Source: DAIDKA01 sp035943195
GTDB lineage: Bacteria; Pseudomonadota; Gammaproteobacteria; Steroidobacterales; Steroidobacteraceae
Reading direction: 5' to 3'
NCBI GenBank assembly: GCA_035943195.1
Contig: DASZCK010000083.1
Coordinates: 1-11,587, forward strand
Length of the DNA stretch: 11,587 nt
Shown here: piece after piece, positions 5,055 through 11,587 of the stretch
Layout: every line of letters starts with the position of its first letter
How positions within the stretch are numbered: position 1 is the stretch's first letter
Program-made: the position numbers and the translations under genes
The notes under the pieces: generated by a model
What the model was told of the DNA's origin: nothing
The model's input: only the letters and a program-made list of their open reading frames with translations
Database searches by the model: none

Positions 5055-7444
5055 TAGGGGACGGGCAGAGGTACGGGGGATTCCAGGTAGCCGAGCAGGG
5101 CGGCGGCGCTCACCGGCCGGGCGATGAGGAAGCCCTGCGCGTGATCGCAGCCCAGGGACTCCAGGATGCGCAGCTGTTCGTCGGTTTCGACGCCTTCGGC
5201 AGTCACCGTGCAGCCCACGTCCTTGGCCAGGCGAATGATGGCGGAGACGATGGCGCGGCTGCTGTCCTGCTTCTGGATACCCGCCACGAAGCTGCGATCG
5301 ATCTTGATCGACCCGAACGGATGATCGCGCAGCCAGGTGAGGGAGGAATAACCGGTGCCGAAATCGTCCAGGGCGACACGCACGCTCATTTTTTCCAGCG
5401 TCCGTACGTTACCGATGCTGACGCTGTCGGGACGCAGCAGCGAGGTCTCGGTCAGCTCCAGGCTGAGCATGGCAGGGCTGAACTGGGCATGCGATAGCGT
5501 CTGGCGGACCCACAGCGGAAAGTCCGGTTGGGACAGCTGTCGCGCGGAGACATTCACGCCGAGTTCGAGCCGATGGCCGGCCTGCCCGAGCAGGGCCAGC
5601 GCATTGCAACTTTCCCACAGCACCCAGGCACCGAGCTGCAGGATGGTGCCGTTGTCTTCGGAGATCGGGATGAATTCACTGGGAAGGACTTCTCCCAGGG
5701 TCGGGCTGTTCCAGCGCAGCAGGGCTTCCACCCCGATGATCTTGCGGCTGGGCAGTGCGATGACCGGCTGATAGACCAGGGACATCTCGCCGCGGGTCTC
5801 CGCGCCGTGCAGGGCGCGCGCCAGCTCCAGCCGGCGGCCGGCCCGCGCGGTCTCACCGATTTCCGCAAATACGCAGCGATCCCGGCCGGTGCGCTTGGCC
5901 TCGTACATGGCGGCGTCGGAGCGGCGAATGGCCTCACGCGCCTCGATGCCGCTGGTGCGGATCAGGGCGATGCCGATGCTCGCGGTGATGACCCGCGCGC
6001 CAAGACCCGGCAGCGGTTGCGCGATCGCGCCGAGCAGGCGTTCGCCCAGGTGACCGGCTTCGAGCGGATCGCCGATGTCCTCGGCGACGACGATGAACTC
6101 ATCGCCGCCGAAGCGACCGACGAAATCACCGATGCGCACACTCGCCATCAGGCGTTGCGCAACTTCGCGGATCATCTCGTCCGCAACGTCATGGCCGAGG
6201 GTGTCGTTCAGCGCCTTCAGTCCGTCTAGATCCACGAAGTACACGGCCAGCGGTGAGTCCGCCTGCACCTGCTCGATGGCCGCGTCCAGCTTCTCGAATA
6301 TGGCCGCCCGATTGGGCAGGCCCGTCAGGCTGTCGTGGCGTGCGTCGTGCTTGAGGCGTGCGATCGAGCGGGTTCTCTCCAGGGCGGTGCTTGCGACGCG
6401 CGCCCAGTCCCGCATCAGCGCCACATGTTCGGCCTGCGGGGAGCGCGGGCGGCGCCCGTACAAGGCCAGCGTGCCCAGCACCTCGCCGGAGTGATCCTTG
6501 ATGGGCATGGACCAGCAGTGGGCGACGCCTGCCATCTCGGCCATGGCCCGAATCGGGGTCCACTTGGGGTCCTGGCTCAGATCCGCGGATACGGCCAGTT
6601 CGCCAAACCACGCGGCCGGACCGCAGGTGCCGATGTTCGGTCCGATGGGCGCGCCGTCGACTGAGTCGAGATAGGCCTTGGGCAGCGACGGGCCGATGCC
6701 CGAGTGCAGGGTATTTGAGACCGGGTCCCGCAGCAGCACCGACGGAACGAAGGAAGGGTCATAGCGCTCGATGATCAGGCACACTTCCACCAGCACATCG
6801 CGCAGTGGCGCGCTGTTGGCGATCATGTCGTGGACCCGGTTGTGGGAGGTGACCAGCTCCTGGACTCGCACCACCTGCGCACAGGCCAAGCGTCGCTCCA
6901 GCTCGGTCGCCACGCCGGCGGCCGCGTCCGAGAGTGCAGCCAGGTCATCCGAGGACCAGCTGGCCCGGTGCGGGTCAGTCATGGCCAGTTGCCCGATCAC
7001 CTTGCCCGTGACGGTGATCTGCACCTCGGCAAAGGCGCCCTGCCCATCGCTATGGTTGACGGCGGCGCCGAGCAGGTAGTCCGCCAAGGGTACGGCGCTG
7101 GAGACCTCACACACGCGCTCGTTCGTCCGGGGGGTCTCGCCGACCAGGCGGATGATCTGGCGGGGCCCACGCACTAAGGAGAGTGCCACACAGCTGACAT
7201 CTGCCTGTCGCCGGGCGGTCGCCATCCAGCGTTCCAGCTCAGGGTCCGAAGCGGCCGCGAATGCGCCGTCCTCCCGCAGCAGGGTCAGATGATCGCGTTC
7301 ATCCGGCAAAGACGGGGTCTCGGCTAAAGCAGGTGTCATCACGGCGGCCATTGGTTCGAGTATCGGCCAACGCGCCGAGAACTTCGGGCCCCCTGTTTCA
7401 GACTGGGACCCCAGGCACAGTTTTAGGGCGCTCCCTTTAGACAT
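5054..7444 (-). CDS. GAF-GAF-GGDEF-EAL cyclic-di-GMP synthase/phosphodiesterase
   Basis: A cytosolic 796-residue bifunctional c-di-GMP protein with no membrane helix. Order: N-terminal GAF-like domain (about 55-186), second GAF (about 200-358, ending in the linker helix ALERTRSIARLKHDARHDSLTGLPNR), GGDEF (about 367-530) and EAL (about 538-790). The cyclase site FGGDEF is intact at 445-450, with metal residues in FVDLDGLK (403-410). An inhibitory I-site R437-I-G-D440 lies exactly five residues before GGDEF. The EAL half keeps EAL (573-575), N631 in NVS, ELTE (663-666), DDFGTGYSS (693-701), K714-I-D716, AEGVET (749-754) and QGF (770-772), so phosphodiesterase activity is expected as well. The GAF domains presumably sense a small ligand. 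The start is uncertain: ATGs at 7444, 7351 and 7339 are in frame and none has a good ribosome site; the first 31 residues look poorly conserved in character. Confidence 0.95.
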   Translation of the reverse strand: MSKGSALKLCLGSQSETGGPKFSARWPILEPMAAVMTPALAETPSLPDERDHLTLLREDGAFAAASDPELERWMATARRQADVSCVALSLVRGPRQIIRLVGETPRTNERVCEVSSAVPLADYLLGAAVNHSDGQGAFAEVQITVTGKVIGQLAMTDPHRASWSSDDLAALSDAAAGVATELERRLACAQVVRVQELVTSHNRVHDMIANSAPLRDVLVEVCLIIERYDPSFVPSVLLRDPVSNTLHSGIGPSLPKAYLDSVDGAPIGPNIGTCGPAAWFGELAVSADLSQDPKWTPIRAMAEMAGVAHCWSMPIKDHSGEVLGTLALYGRRPRSPQAEHVALMRDWARVASTALERTRSIARLKHDARHDSLTGLPNRAAIFEKLDAAIEQVQADSPLAVYFVDLDGLKALNDTLGHDVADEMIREVAQRLMASVRIGDFVGRFGGDEFIVVAEDIGDPLEAGHLGERLLGAIAQPLPGLGARVITASIGIALIRTSGIEAREAIRRSDAAMYEAKRTGRDRCVFAEIGETARAGRRLELARALHGAETRGEMSLVYQPVIALPSRKIIGVEALLRWNSPTLGEVLPSEFIPISEDNGTILQLGAWVLWESCNALALLGQAGHRLELGVNVSARQLSQPDFPLWVRQTLSHAQFSPAMLSLELTETSLLRPDSVSIGNVRTLEKMSVRVALDDFGTGYSSLTWLRDHPFGSIKIDRSFVAGIQKQDSSRAIVSAIIRLAKDVGCTVTAEGVETDEQLRILESLGCDHAQGFLIARPVSAAALLGYLESPVPLPVP

Positions 7445-7488
7445 TAATCGCGCTGCGGCGCAACAGCGGAAGCGGAAGCTGCGCCTAC

Positions 7489-7511
7489 GAGCCGGTAAGC
7501 CGTCCTACAGG
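7489..7511. repeat. degenerate REP-like palindromic motif
   Basis: Within the 175-base gap between the divergent GGDEF-EAL and lipoprotein genes, the plus strand carries GCCGGTAAGCCG followed by TCCTACAGG. Recalled Pseudomonas/Xanthomonadaceae REP elements have the same build: a short GC palindrome with a purine-rich loop and a CTCCTACAGG tail. Here the stem is imperfect (CGG-TAAG-CCG plus one outer pair), so this would be a decayed copy or a chance match. The nearby GGCGCA (7457-7462) and TGCGCC (7480-7485) also pair. I see no convincing promoter in 7445-7619. Confidence 0.3.
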
Positions 7512-7619
7512 CAGTAGCGGGAAGTCGGGGCACAACATCAGACGGAACCCGGGCAGCCCTTTTGGCGCGCCAGGCCGACAATCTGAACCTCCTATTTTGG
7601 ACGCAACCCAGGACTCGCC

Positions 7620-7793
7620 ATGAAAGACTTCAAGCGCACCGTGATCGGCAGCATCTTCGTTGGCCTGGCGGTATTGATGGCCGGCTGCGTCGTGGCCACC
7701 CCTTCGGAGGGCTACTACGACCGTGGCCATCACCGCTATTGGCACGAGCACGTGTGGGTCGCCTGCGGTGACCGCGACGATCATTGCCGCTGA
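7620..7793 (+). CDS. small His/Tyr-rich lipoprotein, 57 aa
   Basis: A 57-residue predicted lipoprotein. The ATG at 7620 has AGGA six bases upstream. The protein starts MKDFKRT, then the hydrophobic stretch VIGSIFVGLAVLMAGC. Cys23 is the likely lipidated residue; the lipobox reads M-A-G-C with Leu just before, slightly off the L-x-G-C ideal. The mature part of about 35 residues is rich in His, Tyr and Trp (YYDRGHHRYWHEHVW) and ends with two more cysteines in ACGDRDDHCR. Metal binding or an envelope stress role is conceivable but not shown. I recall similar tiny lipoproteins with a 'HHRYWH...C...HCR' ending as conserved hypotheticals. It converges on the LOG-family gene with 21 bases between stops, and is divergent from the GGDEF-EAL gene. 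Confidence 0.75.
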   Translation: MKDFKRTVIGSIFVGLAVLMAGCVVATPSEGYYDRGHHRYWHEHVWVACGDRDDHCR

Positions 7794-7809
7794 GGGCCGA
7801 CGGAGCGGC
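7786..7809. terminator. weak hairpin between convergent lipoprotein and LOG genes
   Basis: GCCGCT at 7786-7791 pairs with AGCGGC at 7804-7809 around a twelve-base loop. The left arm includes the first base of the lipoprotein stop codon. It could serve both convergent transcripts, but the stem is short and lacks a U-tract on either strand. Confidence 0.22.
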
Positions 7810-7814
7810 GCCTG

Positions 7815-8534
7815 TTAGGGATGCAGGGTCGTCTGCAGCACCAGCAGCGCCGCCTCCGGTGTATCGACGCACTTGAACAGGTCGAGGTCCTCCGCGCTGA
7901 TCATTCCGTGCCGGAGCAGGGCCTGGAAATTGATGATCTCGTTCCAGTATTCAGTGCCGTAGAGGATGACGGGGACGCGGCGTCCGAATTTCCCGGTCTG
8001 TGCCAGGGTGAGGATCTCCATGACTTCATCCAGAGTGCCGAAGCCGCCTGGAAAGGCGACCAGCCCGCGCGCCAGCTGCGCGAACCATAGCTTGCGCATG
8101 AAGAAGTAGTGGAACTCGAAGGCGAGCTCGCGCGTGATGTAGGGATTCGCGGCCTGCTCATGCGGCAGGCTGATGTTCAGGCCGATGGTCTTACCGCCAG
8201 CCTCCGAGGCCCCCTGATTGGCGGCCTGCATGATGCCGCCGCCGCCGCCCGAACAGATCACATAGCGGTGAGCGTGGCTCGGCAGCCCCTTCGACCATTC
8301 GGTGATCTTGCCCGCGAGAATCCGGGCGTCCTGGTAGTAGCGCCCCATGGGGCCGTCGGCCGTCAGCCGCGCCGAGCCGAAGAAAACGATGGTGTCGCGC
8401 ACGCCGGCCTGCGCAAAGCGGTGCAGCGGCTCCAGGTATTCGGCCACGATCCGCAGCGGGCGCGCTTCCTCGCTGGCGAGGAAGTCGGCGTTCTCGTAGG
8501 CGATTCTCACGGGCGTCGCGGGTTTGGAATCCAT
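7815..8534 (-). CDS. LOG-family Rossmann-fold protein (TIGR00730-type nucleotide phosphoribohydrolase)
   Basis: A 239-residue cytosolic protein of the LOG ('lonely guy') family. Known members cleave nucleoside 5'-monophosphates, such as cytokinin nucleotides or AMP, to free base and ribose-5-phosphate. The Rossmann start is VFFGSARL (50-57), with the glycine loop SGGGGGIMQAAN (95-106). The catalytic signature PGGFGTLDE is at 162-170, and the R147-K148 pair in FFMRKLWF matches the conserved Arg-Lys of the family. An N-terminal extension of about 45 residues precedes the core. Bacterial members rarely make a hormone; general purine nucleotide turnover is the safer guess. The ATG at 8534 is three bases after the ribonuclease stop, so translation is likely coupled. 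The substrate is not readable from sequence. Confidence 0.92.
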   Translation of the reverse strand: MDSKPATPVRIAYENADFLASEEARPLRIVAEYLEPLHRFAQAGVRDTIVFFGSARLTADGPMGRYYQDARILAGKITEWSKGLPSHAHRYVICSGGGGGIMQAANQGASEAGGKTIGLNISLPHEQAANPYITRELAFEFHYFFMRKLWFAQLARGLVAFPGGFGTLDEVMEILTLAQTGKFGRRVPVILYGTEYWNEIINFQALLRHGMISAEDLDLFKCVDTPEAALLVLQTTLHP

Positions 8535-8537
8535 GCT

Positions 8538-10001
8538 CTATCCCTCACGGGCGAAGTCGATGAACCCGCGGCTGACGTCCGTGCTCAGCAGCCGCACCCT
8601 GACCTGCTGGCCGACCTTCAGTCCCTGAAAGCCACGCACGATCCGGCCCTCCACCGGGGGCGCCAGGGTGCGCGCCCAGGTGCCCTTGTCCGCGGCGCCG
8701 GTGACGATGGCGTCGAAGCTCTGTCCGATACGCGTTCGCAGCAGCAGCGCAGCCGCCGATTTGCCCACCAGACGTTCCACTTTGGCGGCATTGTCTTCCT
8801 GCACGGTGCAGTGCCCCGCGAGGTCTGCGAGCTCGTCTTGGGTGTAGGGCGCCGGCGTGGCATCCAGCACGGATTTGATCAGGCGCTGGACGATCACATC
8901 GGGGAAGCGGCGATTGGGCGCCGTGGAATGCATGTAGTCCGTGACCGCCAGCCCGAAGTGTCCGGCCACCGGGGCACCCGGCAGCTCCAGCGCATACTCT
9001 CCGCGACCCAGGAGCTTGATGATGGCCAGTGACAGGTCCGGGAATTGCTCGGGGCGCTGCCGCCGGCACTGCGCCAGAAAAGCATTCAACGCCACCGGAT
9101 CCGGGGTCGAGGGCAGCTGCGCGTGATGCTCGGCGGCCACGGCCACGATCCGGTCCCAGTGTTCCGGCGTGCGCAGCACGCGCCGCAACGCCGGCTGTCC
9201 CTTGTTCTGCAGCCAGCGCGCCGCCACGCCATTGGCGGCGACCATGATGTTCTCGATCAACTCATGGGCCCGGTTGGTGCGTTCCGGGACCAGGTCGCGA
9301 AGCAGGGCGCCTTCGAACACGGCGCTGGTCTGGATGGTCTCCAGGGTGAGCGCTCCTTGAGCATGCCGCACTCTTCCGAGCGACTGCGCCACCCGGTCCT
9401 GCAGCCGCACCTGATCCTGCAGACCGGCCGCTGCGAGCGCCGCGGGCACTGGGCCGCTGCCCTCGAGCCAGGCGGCCACGCTGTCGTAGGCCAGCTTGGC
9501 CTTGTTGACCACCGTGGCCCGATAGATGTCCGAGGCGGTGATGTCACCGGCGGCCGTCACGTCCAGTTCCATGATCACCGCCAGGCGCTCCGCGCCCTGG
9601 ACGAGCGAGGTCAGGTCCGTGGACAGCTGCTCCGGGAGCATGGGAAAGATATGTCCCGCGGTGTACACCGAGGTGGTGTTGTGGCGCGCGTGGTCATCGA
9701 TGGGCGAGCCGCGGGGCACGCTGGCATCCACGTCGGCGATGGCTACCAGCAGGCGGGTGGACGTGCCATCCAGGGGCTGCGCGACCGAGAGCTGGTCGAG
9801 ATCGCGTGAGTCATCATTGTCGATCGAGACCCACTCTGCGCCGCGCAGGTCGCGAATGCCGGCTTGGACGGCCGGCCTGGCGATGGCCTGCACCTGCGCC
9901 CGCGCCTCGGGGGAGAAGTCCGGCAGCAGGCCGTAGTCCAGCATGGCCCGGCGCGCGATGTCGGTGAGAATGGCGCGCGGATCGTGTTGCGCAGCACTCA
10001 C
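8538..10001 (-). CDS. short RNB-domain (RNase II/R family) 3'-5' exoribonuclease
   Basis: A 487-residue RNB-family exoribonuclease, predicted to degrade RNA 3' to 5' in the cytosol. It lacks the N-terminal cold-shock domains of E. coli RNase II (644 aa) and RNase R (813 aa). After about 55 residues it enters the RNB core with the metal site S-I-D61-N-D-D-S-R-D67-L-D69-Q70. D61, D67 and D69 match the first three catalytic aspartates, but the fourth is Gln. Y113 in TTSVYTAGHIFPMLPE fits the RNA-clamping Tyr; HELIENIMVAAN (246-257) and STAPNRRFPD (359-368), the catalytic Arg region, are kept. An S1-like OB domain spans about 427-485. The start is GTG, overlapping the transporter stop as GTGA; no separate Shine-Dalgarno sequence is evident. 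I recall similar short forms with Asp-Leu-Asp-Gln in other bacteria, so it is probably a subfamily rather than a dead enzyme. Confidence 0.93.
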   Translation of the reverse strand: MSAAQHDPRAILTDIARRAMLDYGLLPDFSPEARAQVQAIARPAVQAGIRDLRGAEWVSIDNDDSRDLDQLSVAQPLDGTSTRLLVAIADVDASVPRGSPIDDHARHNTTSVYTAGHIFPMLPEQLSTDLTSLVQGAERLAVIMELDVTAAGDITASDIYRATVVNKAKLAYDSVAAWLEGSGPVPAALAAAGLQDQVRLQDRVAQSLGRVRHAQGALTLETIQTSAVFEGALLRDLVPERTNRAHELIENIMVAANGVAARWLQNKGQPALRRVLRTPEHWDRIVAVAAEHHAQLPSTPDPVALNAFLAQCRRQRPEQFPDLSLAIIKLLGRGEYALELPGAPVAGHFGLAVTDYMHSTAPNRRFPDVIVQRLIKSVLDATPAPYTQDELADLAGHCTVQEDNAAKVERLVGKSAAALLLRTRIGQSFDAIVTGAADKGTWARTLAPPVEGRIVRGFQGLKVGQQVRVRLLSTDVSRGFIDFAREG

Positions 10002-11575
10002 GGGGTCAGATTGAATTCTTCACTGCGCACGGCGGGCAGCGGCGCGGCGGCGGCGGCCGTGTCGGCGTGGCTGGCCGAGAGTTTCTTCATCACCGGCAGC
10101 ATCGCGATGGCGATGACGGTACAGACGATGCCGGTGAGGCCCAGCTCGTTGAACAGGCGCGTATAGATCGTCAGTGACTCGACCGGATTGGTGAGGTTTT
10201 CCGGGATATGCGCAAAGTTGGCGACGACACTGCCCAGGTACTGGGATAGCCCGGAGGCCACAAAGTAGGCTCCCATCATGAAACCGCCCATGCGTGCCGG
10301 TACATAGCGGGCGATCATGGCCAGCCCCAGGCCGCTCACCAGCAGTTCGCCCAGCGAATACAGGCCATAGCCCCACACCATGATCCACGAGGACACCTGG
10401 CCGTTGACCGCCCAGCGTGCGCCGACTCCGTAGATGAAGAAGCCGACGGCGACGGCCACGAAGCCCCAGACGAACTTGGCGGCGATCGAGGGATCCTTGC
10501 CGATGCGACCCAGTGAATTGTAGATGAGCACCAGGACCGGGCTTAGGATGACGATCCACACCGCATTCAGGTTCTGATATTGCTCGGGAATCCAGGTGAA
10601 GAGGTGCCAGCCGAAGAGACTGAACTTCAAGTCCACGTTGCGCTGTGCAAACAGATTCAGCGAGGTGGACATCTGCTGGTAGAAGATGAAGAAGAACACC
10701 GTCTGCACCACCAGCACGAAGGCGGCAATCAGGCCCGCGCGCTCGTCACGCCGGCTCGACGTGATCAGCCTGACGAAGATGCCGAGAACGATGGCGCTGG
10801 CGACGTAGACGCAGATGCGGGCAATGGTCTCGCTCTGCAGGATCAGCACCGCTGCGAGCACGATCAGCGCGGCACCGCCCAGTACCGCCGCGACCCTCGA
10901 GGGTTTCACCGGCGCACTGTCCGGTGGCGACCCGAGCCCCGCCATGGCGCGGCTCATCAGCGCGTAGTTGATCATGCCGATGATCAGCCCGATGGAACAC
11001 ACGCCAAAGGCCGTGTGCCAGCCGGCCGAATCCCCGTAACGCGCGCCGATATAGTTGCGAAGCCATGGCGTCAGGGTCATGGAAATCATCGAGCCGATGT
11101 TCACCGCCATGTAATAGATGGTGAAGGCGCTGTCGATCTTGGTGTCGTCACCCTCGTAGATCTTGCGCACCAGATTGCCGGAGTTGGGTTTGAACAGGCC
11201 ATTGCCGACGATGATCACCCCGAGTGCGAAGTACAAAAAGAATTCGCTGTCGGTGGGCAGCCACAGCAACGCATAGCCGATGGCGAGCACGAAGGCGCCT
11301 GCCTTCATGGTGCGGCGCGTGCCGATCAGCTTGTCGCCGATCCAGCCGCCGATCGCCGGGGTCGCATAGATCAGCGCCGAGGCGGCGCCGAACACCAGAT
11401 TCGCCCGGGTGTCCGCGAAGCCGAGTTTCTTGATCATGTAGGTGACCATGAGCACCTGCATGCCGTAGAACCCGAAGCGCTCCCATAATTCGATCAGGAA
11501 TATGGTGGTAAAGGCGCGCCGCTGCACTGCTGCAGCGGCCGGGGTCAATTCGATGGGAGACACCGCTGAATTCAC
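9998..11575 (-). CDS. POT-family proton-coupled di/tripeptide transporter (DtpA-like)
   Basis: A 525-residue inner-membrane symporter that imports di- and tripeptides with protons. It resembles E. coli DtpA over its full length by recall. Visible family marks are the proton-coupling motif E29-L-W-E32-R33-F-G-F-Y in TM1, GGWIGDKLIG (76-85), GNGLFKPN (124-131), the PTR2 signature FTIYYMAVNIGS, QMSTSLNLFAQRN in TM7, PEQYQNLNAVWIVILSPVL, and GELLVSGLGLAMIA (TM10). The C-terminus is an Ala-rich tail. The start is GTG at 11575-11573, with GGAG four bases upstream. The promoter lies beyond the window. It is the first visible gene of a minus-strand operon: its TGA overlaps the GTG of the ribonuclease. 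Substrate range may include peptide-like drugs, not readable here. Confidence 0.95.
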   Translation of the reverse strand: MNSAVSPIELTPAAAAVQRRAFTTIFLIELWERFGFYGMQVLMVTYMIKKLGFADTRANLVFGAASALIYATPAIGGWIGDKLIGTRRTMKAGAFVLAIGYALLWLPTDSEFFLYFALGVIIVGNGLFKPNSGNLVRKIYEGDDTKIDSAFTIYYMAVNIGSMISMTLTPWLRNYIGARYGDSAGWHTAFGVCSIGLIIGMINYALMSRAMAGLGSPPDSAPVKPSRVAAVLGGAALIVLAAVLILQSETIARICVYVASAIVLGIFVRLITSSRRDERAGLIAAFVLVVQTVFFFIFYQQMSTSLNLFAQRNVDLKFSLFGWHLFTWIPEQYQNLNAVWIVILSPVLVLIYNSLGRIGKDPSIAAKFVWGFVAVAVGFFIYGVGARWAVNGQVSSWIMVWGYGLYSLGELLVSGLGLAMIARYVPARMGGFMMGAYFVASGLSQYLGSVVANFAHIPENLTNPVESLTIYTRLFNELGLTGIVCTVIAIAMLPVMKKLSASHADTAAAAAPLPAVRSEEFNLTP

Positions 11576-11587
11576 GATGCTCCGGAC

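Noticed and set aside
7563..7572. Perfect palindrome TGGCGCGCCA upstream of the lipoprotein gene
   Set aside because: Ten-base GC palindromes are common in DNA of this composition, and there is no second copy or spacing that would suggest an operator.
7562..7598. Possible sigma-70 promoter (TTGGCG ... TATTTT) before the lipoprotein
   Set aside because: The spacing is 25 bases, far from the usual 17, and both boxes match only 4 of 6.
8226..8246. GCC repeat run resembling a microsatellite
   Set aside because: It encodes the glycine loop SGGGGGIM of the LOG protein and is explained by coding.
9045..9809. Long plus-strand open frame (254 codons) opposite the ribonuclease gene
   Set aside because: It is the mirror of a well-supported RNB coding region. 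Its translation is Arg/Gln/His-rich without domains, as expected from high-GC antisense frames.
10580..11488. Plus-strand open frame (302 codons) opposite the POT transporter
   Set aside because: Its composition (His, Asp, Gln, Arg-rich) is typical of antisense to a membrane protein gene, and it has no recognisable motif or ribosome site.
1..11587. tRNA, rRNA, CRISPR, insertion sequence or prophage features
   Set aside because: I saw no tRNA-like cloverleaf, no regularly spaced repeats, and no transposase, integrase or phage protein in any frame I read.

Overview
The window is high-GC, gene-dense bacterial chromosome. It holds eleven protein genes, one of them cut by the left edge. Protein matches recalled from memory (a DtpA-like peptide transporter, an E. 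coli-like uracil phosphoribosyltransferase, an MscS-type channel, a GGDEF-EAL protein with GAF domains) suggest a free-living gammaproteobacterium, perhaps near the Xanthomonadales or Nevskiales. That placement is inference. I see no tRNA, rRNA, CRISPR array, insertion sequence, integrase or phage gene.

Left part (1-2201, minus strand): a 76-residue uncharacterised gene lies upstream of a two-gene ABC-2 exporter, an ATPase followed by a permease that runs off the window. ATPase and permease overlap by four bases (ATGA). A perfect 8-bp GC hairpin separates the small gene from the exporter.

Middle left (2310-4300, plus strand): a short cytosine deaminase of the yeast FCY1 type, then upp, then a three-helix MscS-type channel, with gaps of 22 and 10 bases. 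The first two enzymes form a complete route from cytosine to uracil to UMP. The channel is probably co-transcribed, with no obvious metabolic link.

Middle (4302-7444, minus strand): a large cytosolic GAF-GAF-GGDEF-EAL protein with both catalytic halves apparently intact lies upstream of a secreted protein of unknown function. An imperfect hairpin lies between them and a run of eight G sits just before the second start codon. The secreted gene converges on the channel gene with one base between stop codons.

Right part (7445-11587): an intergenic region with a degenerate REP-like motif leads to a 57-residue plus-strand lipoprotein gene. Opposite it is a tight minus-strand operon of POT peptide transporter, short RNB-family ribonuclease (GTGA overlap) and LOG-family nucleotide-processing enzyme (three-base gap).

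Nothing here forces a call of an entirely new system. The best leads are the FCY1-type deaminase/upp cassette, the Asp-to-Gln change in the ribonuclease metal site, the POT-RNB-LOG operon, and the uncharacterised small and secreted proteins.
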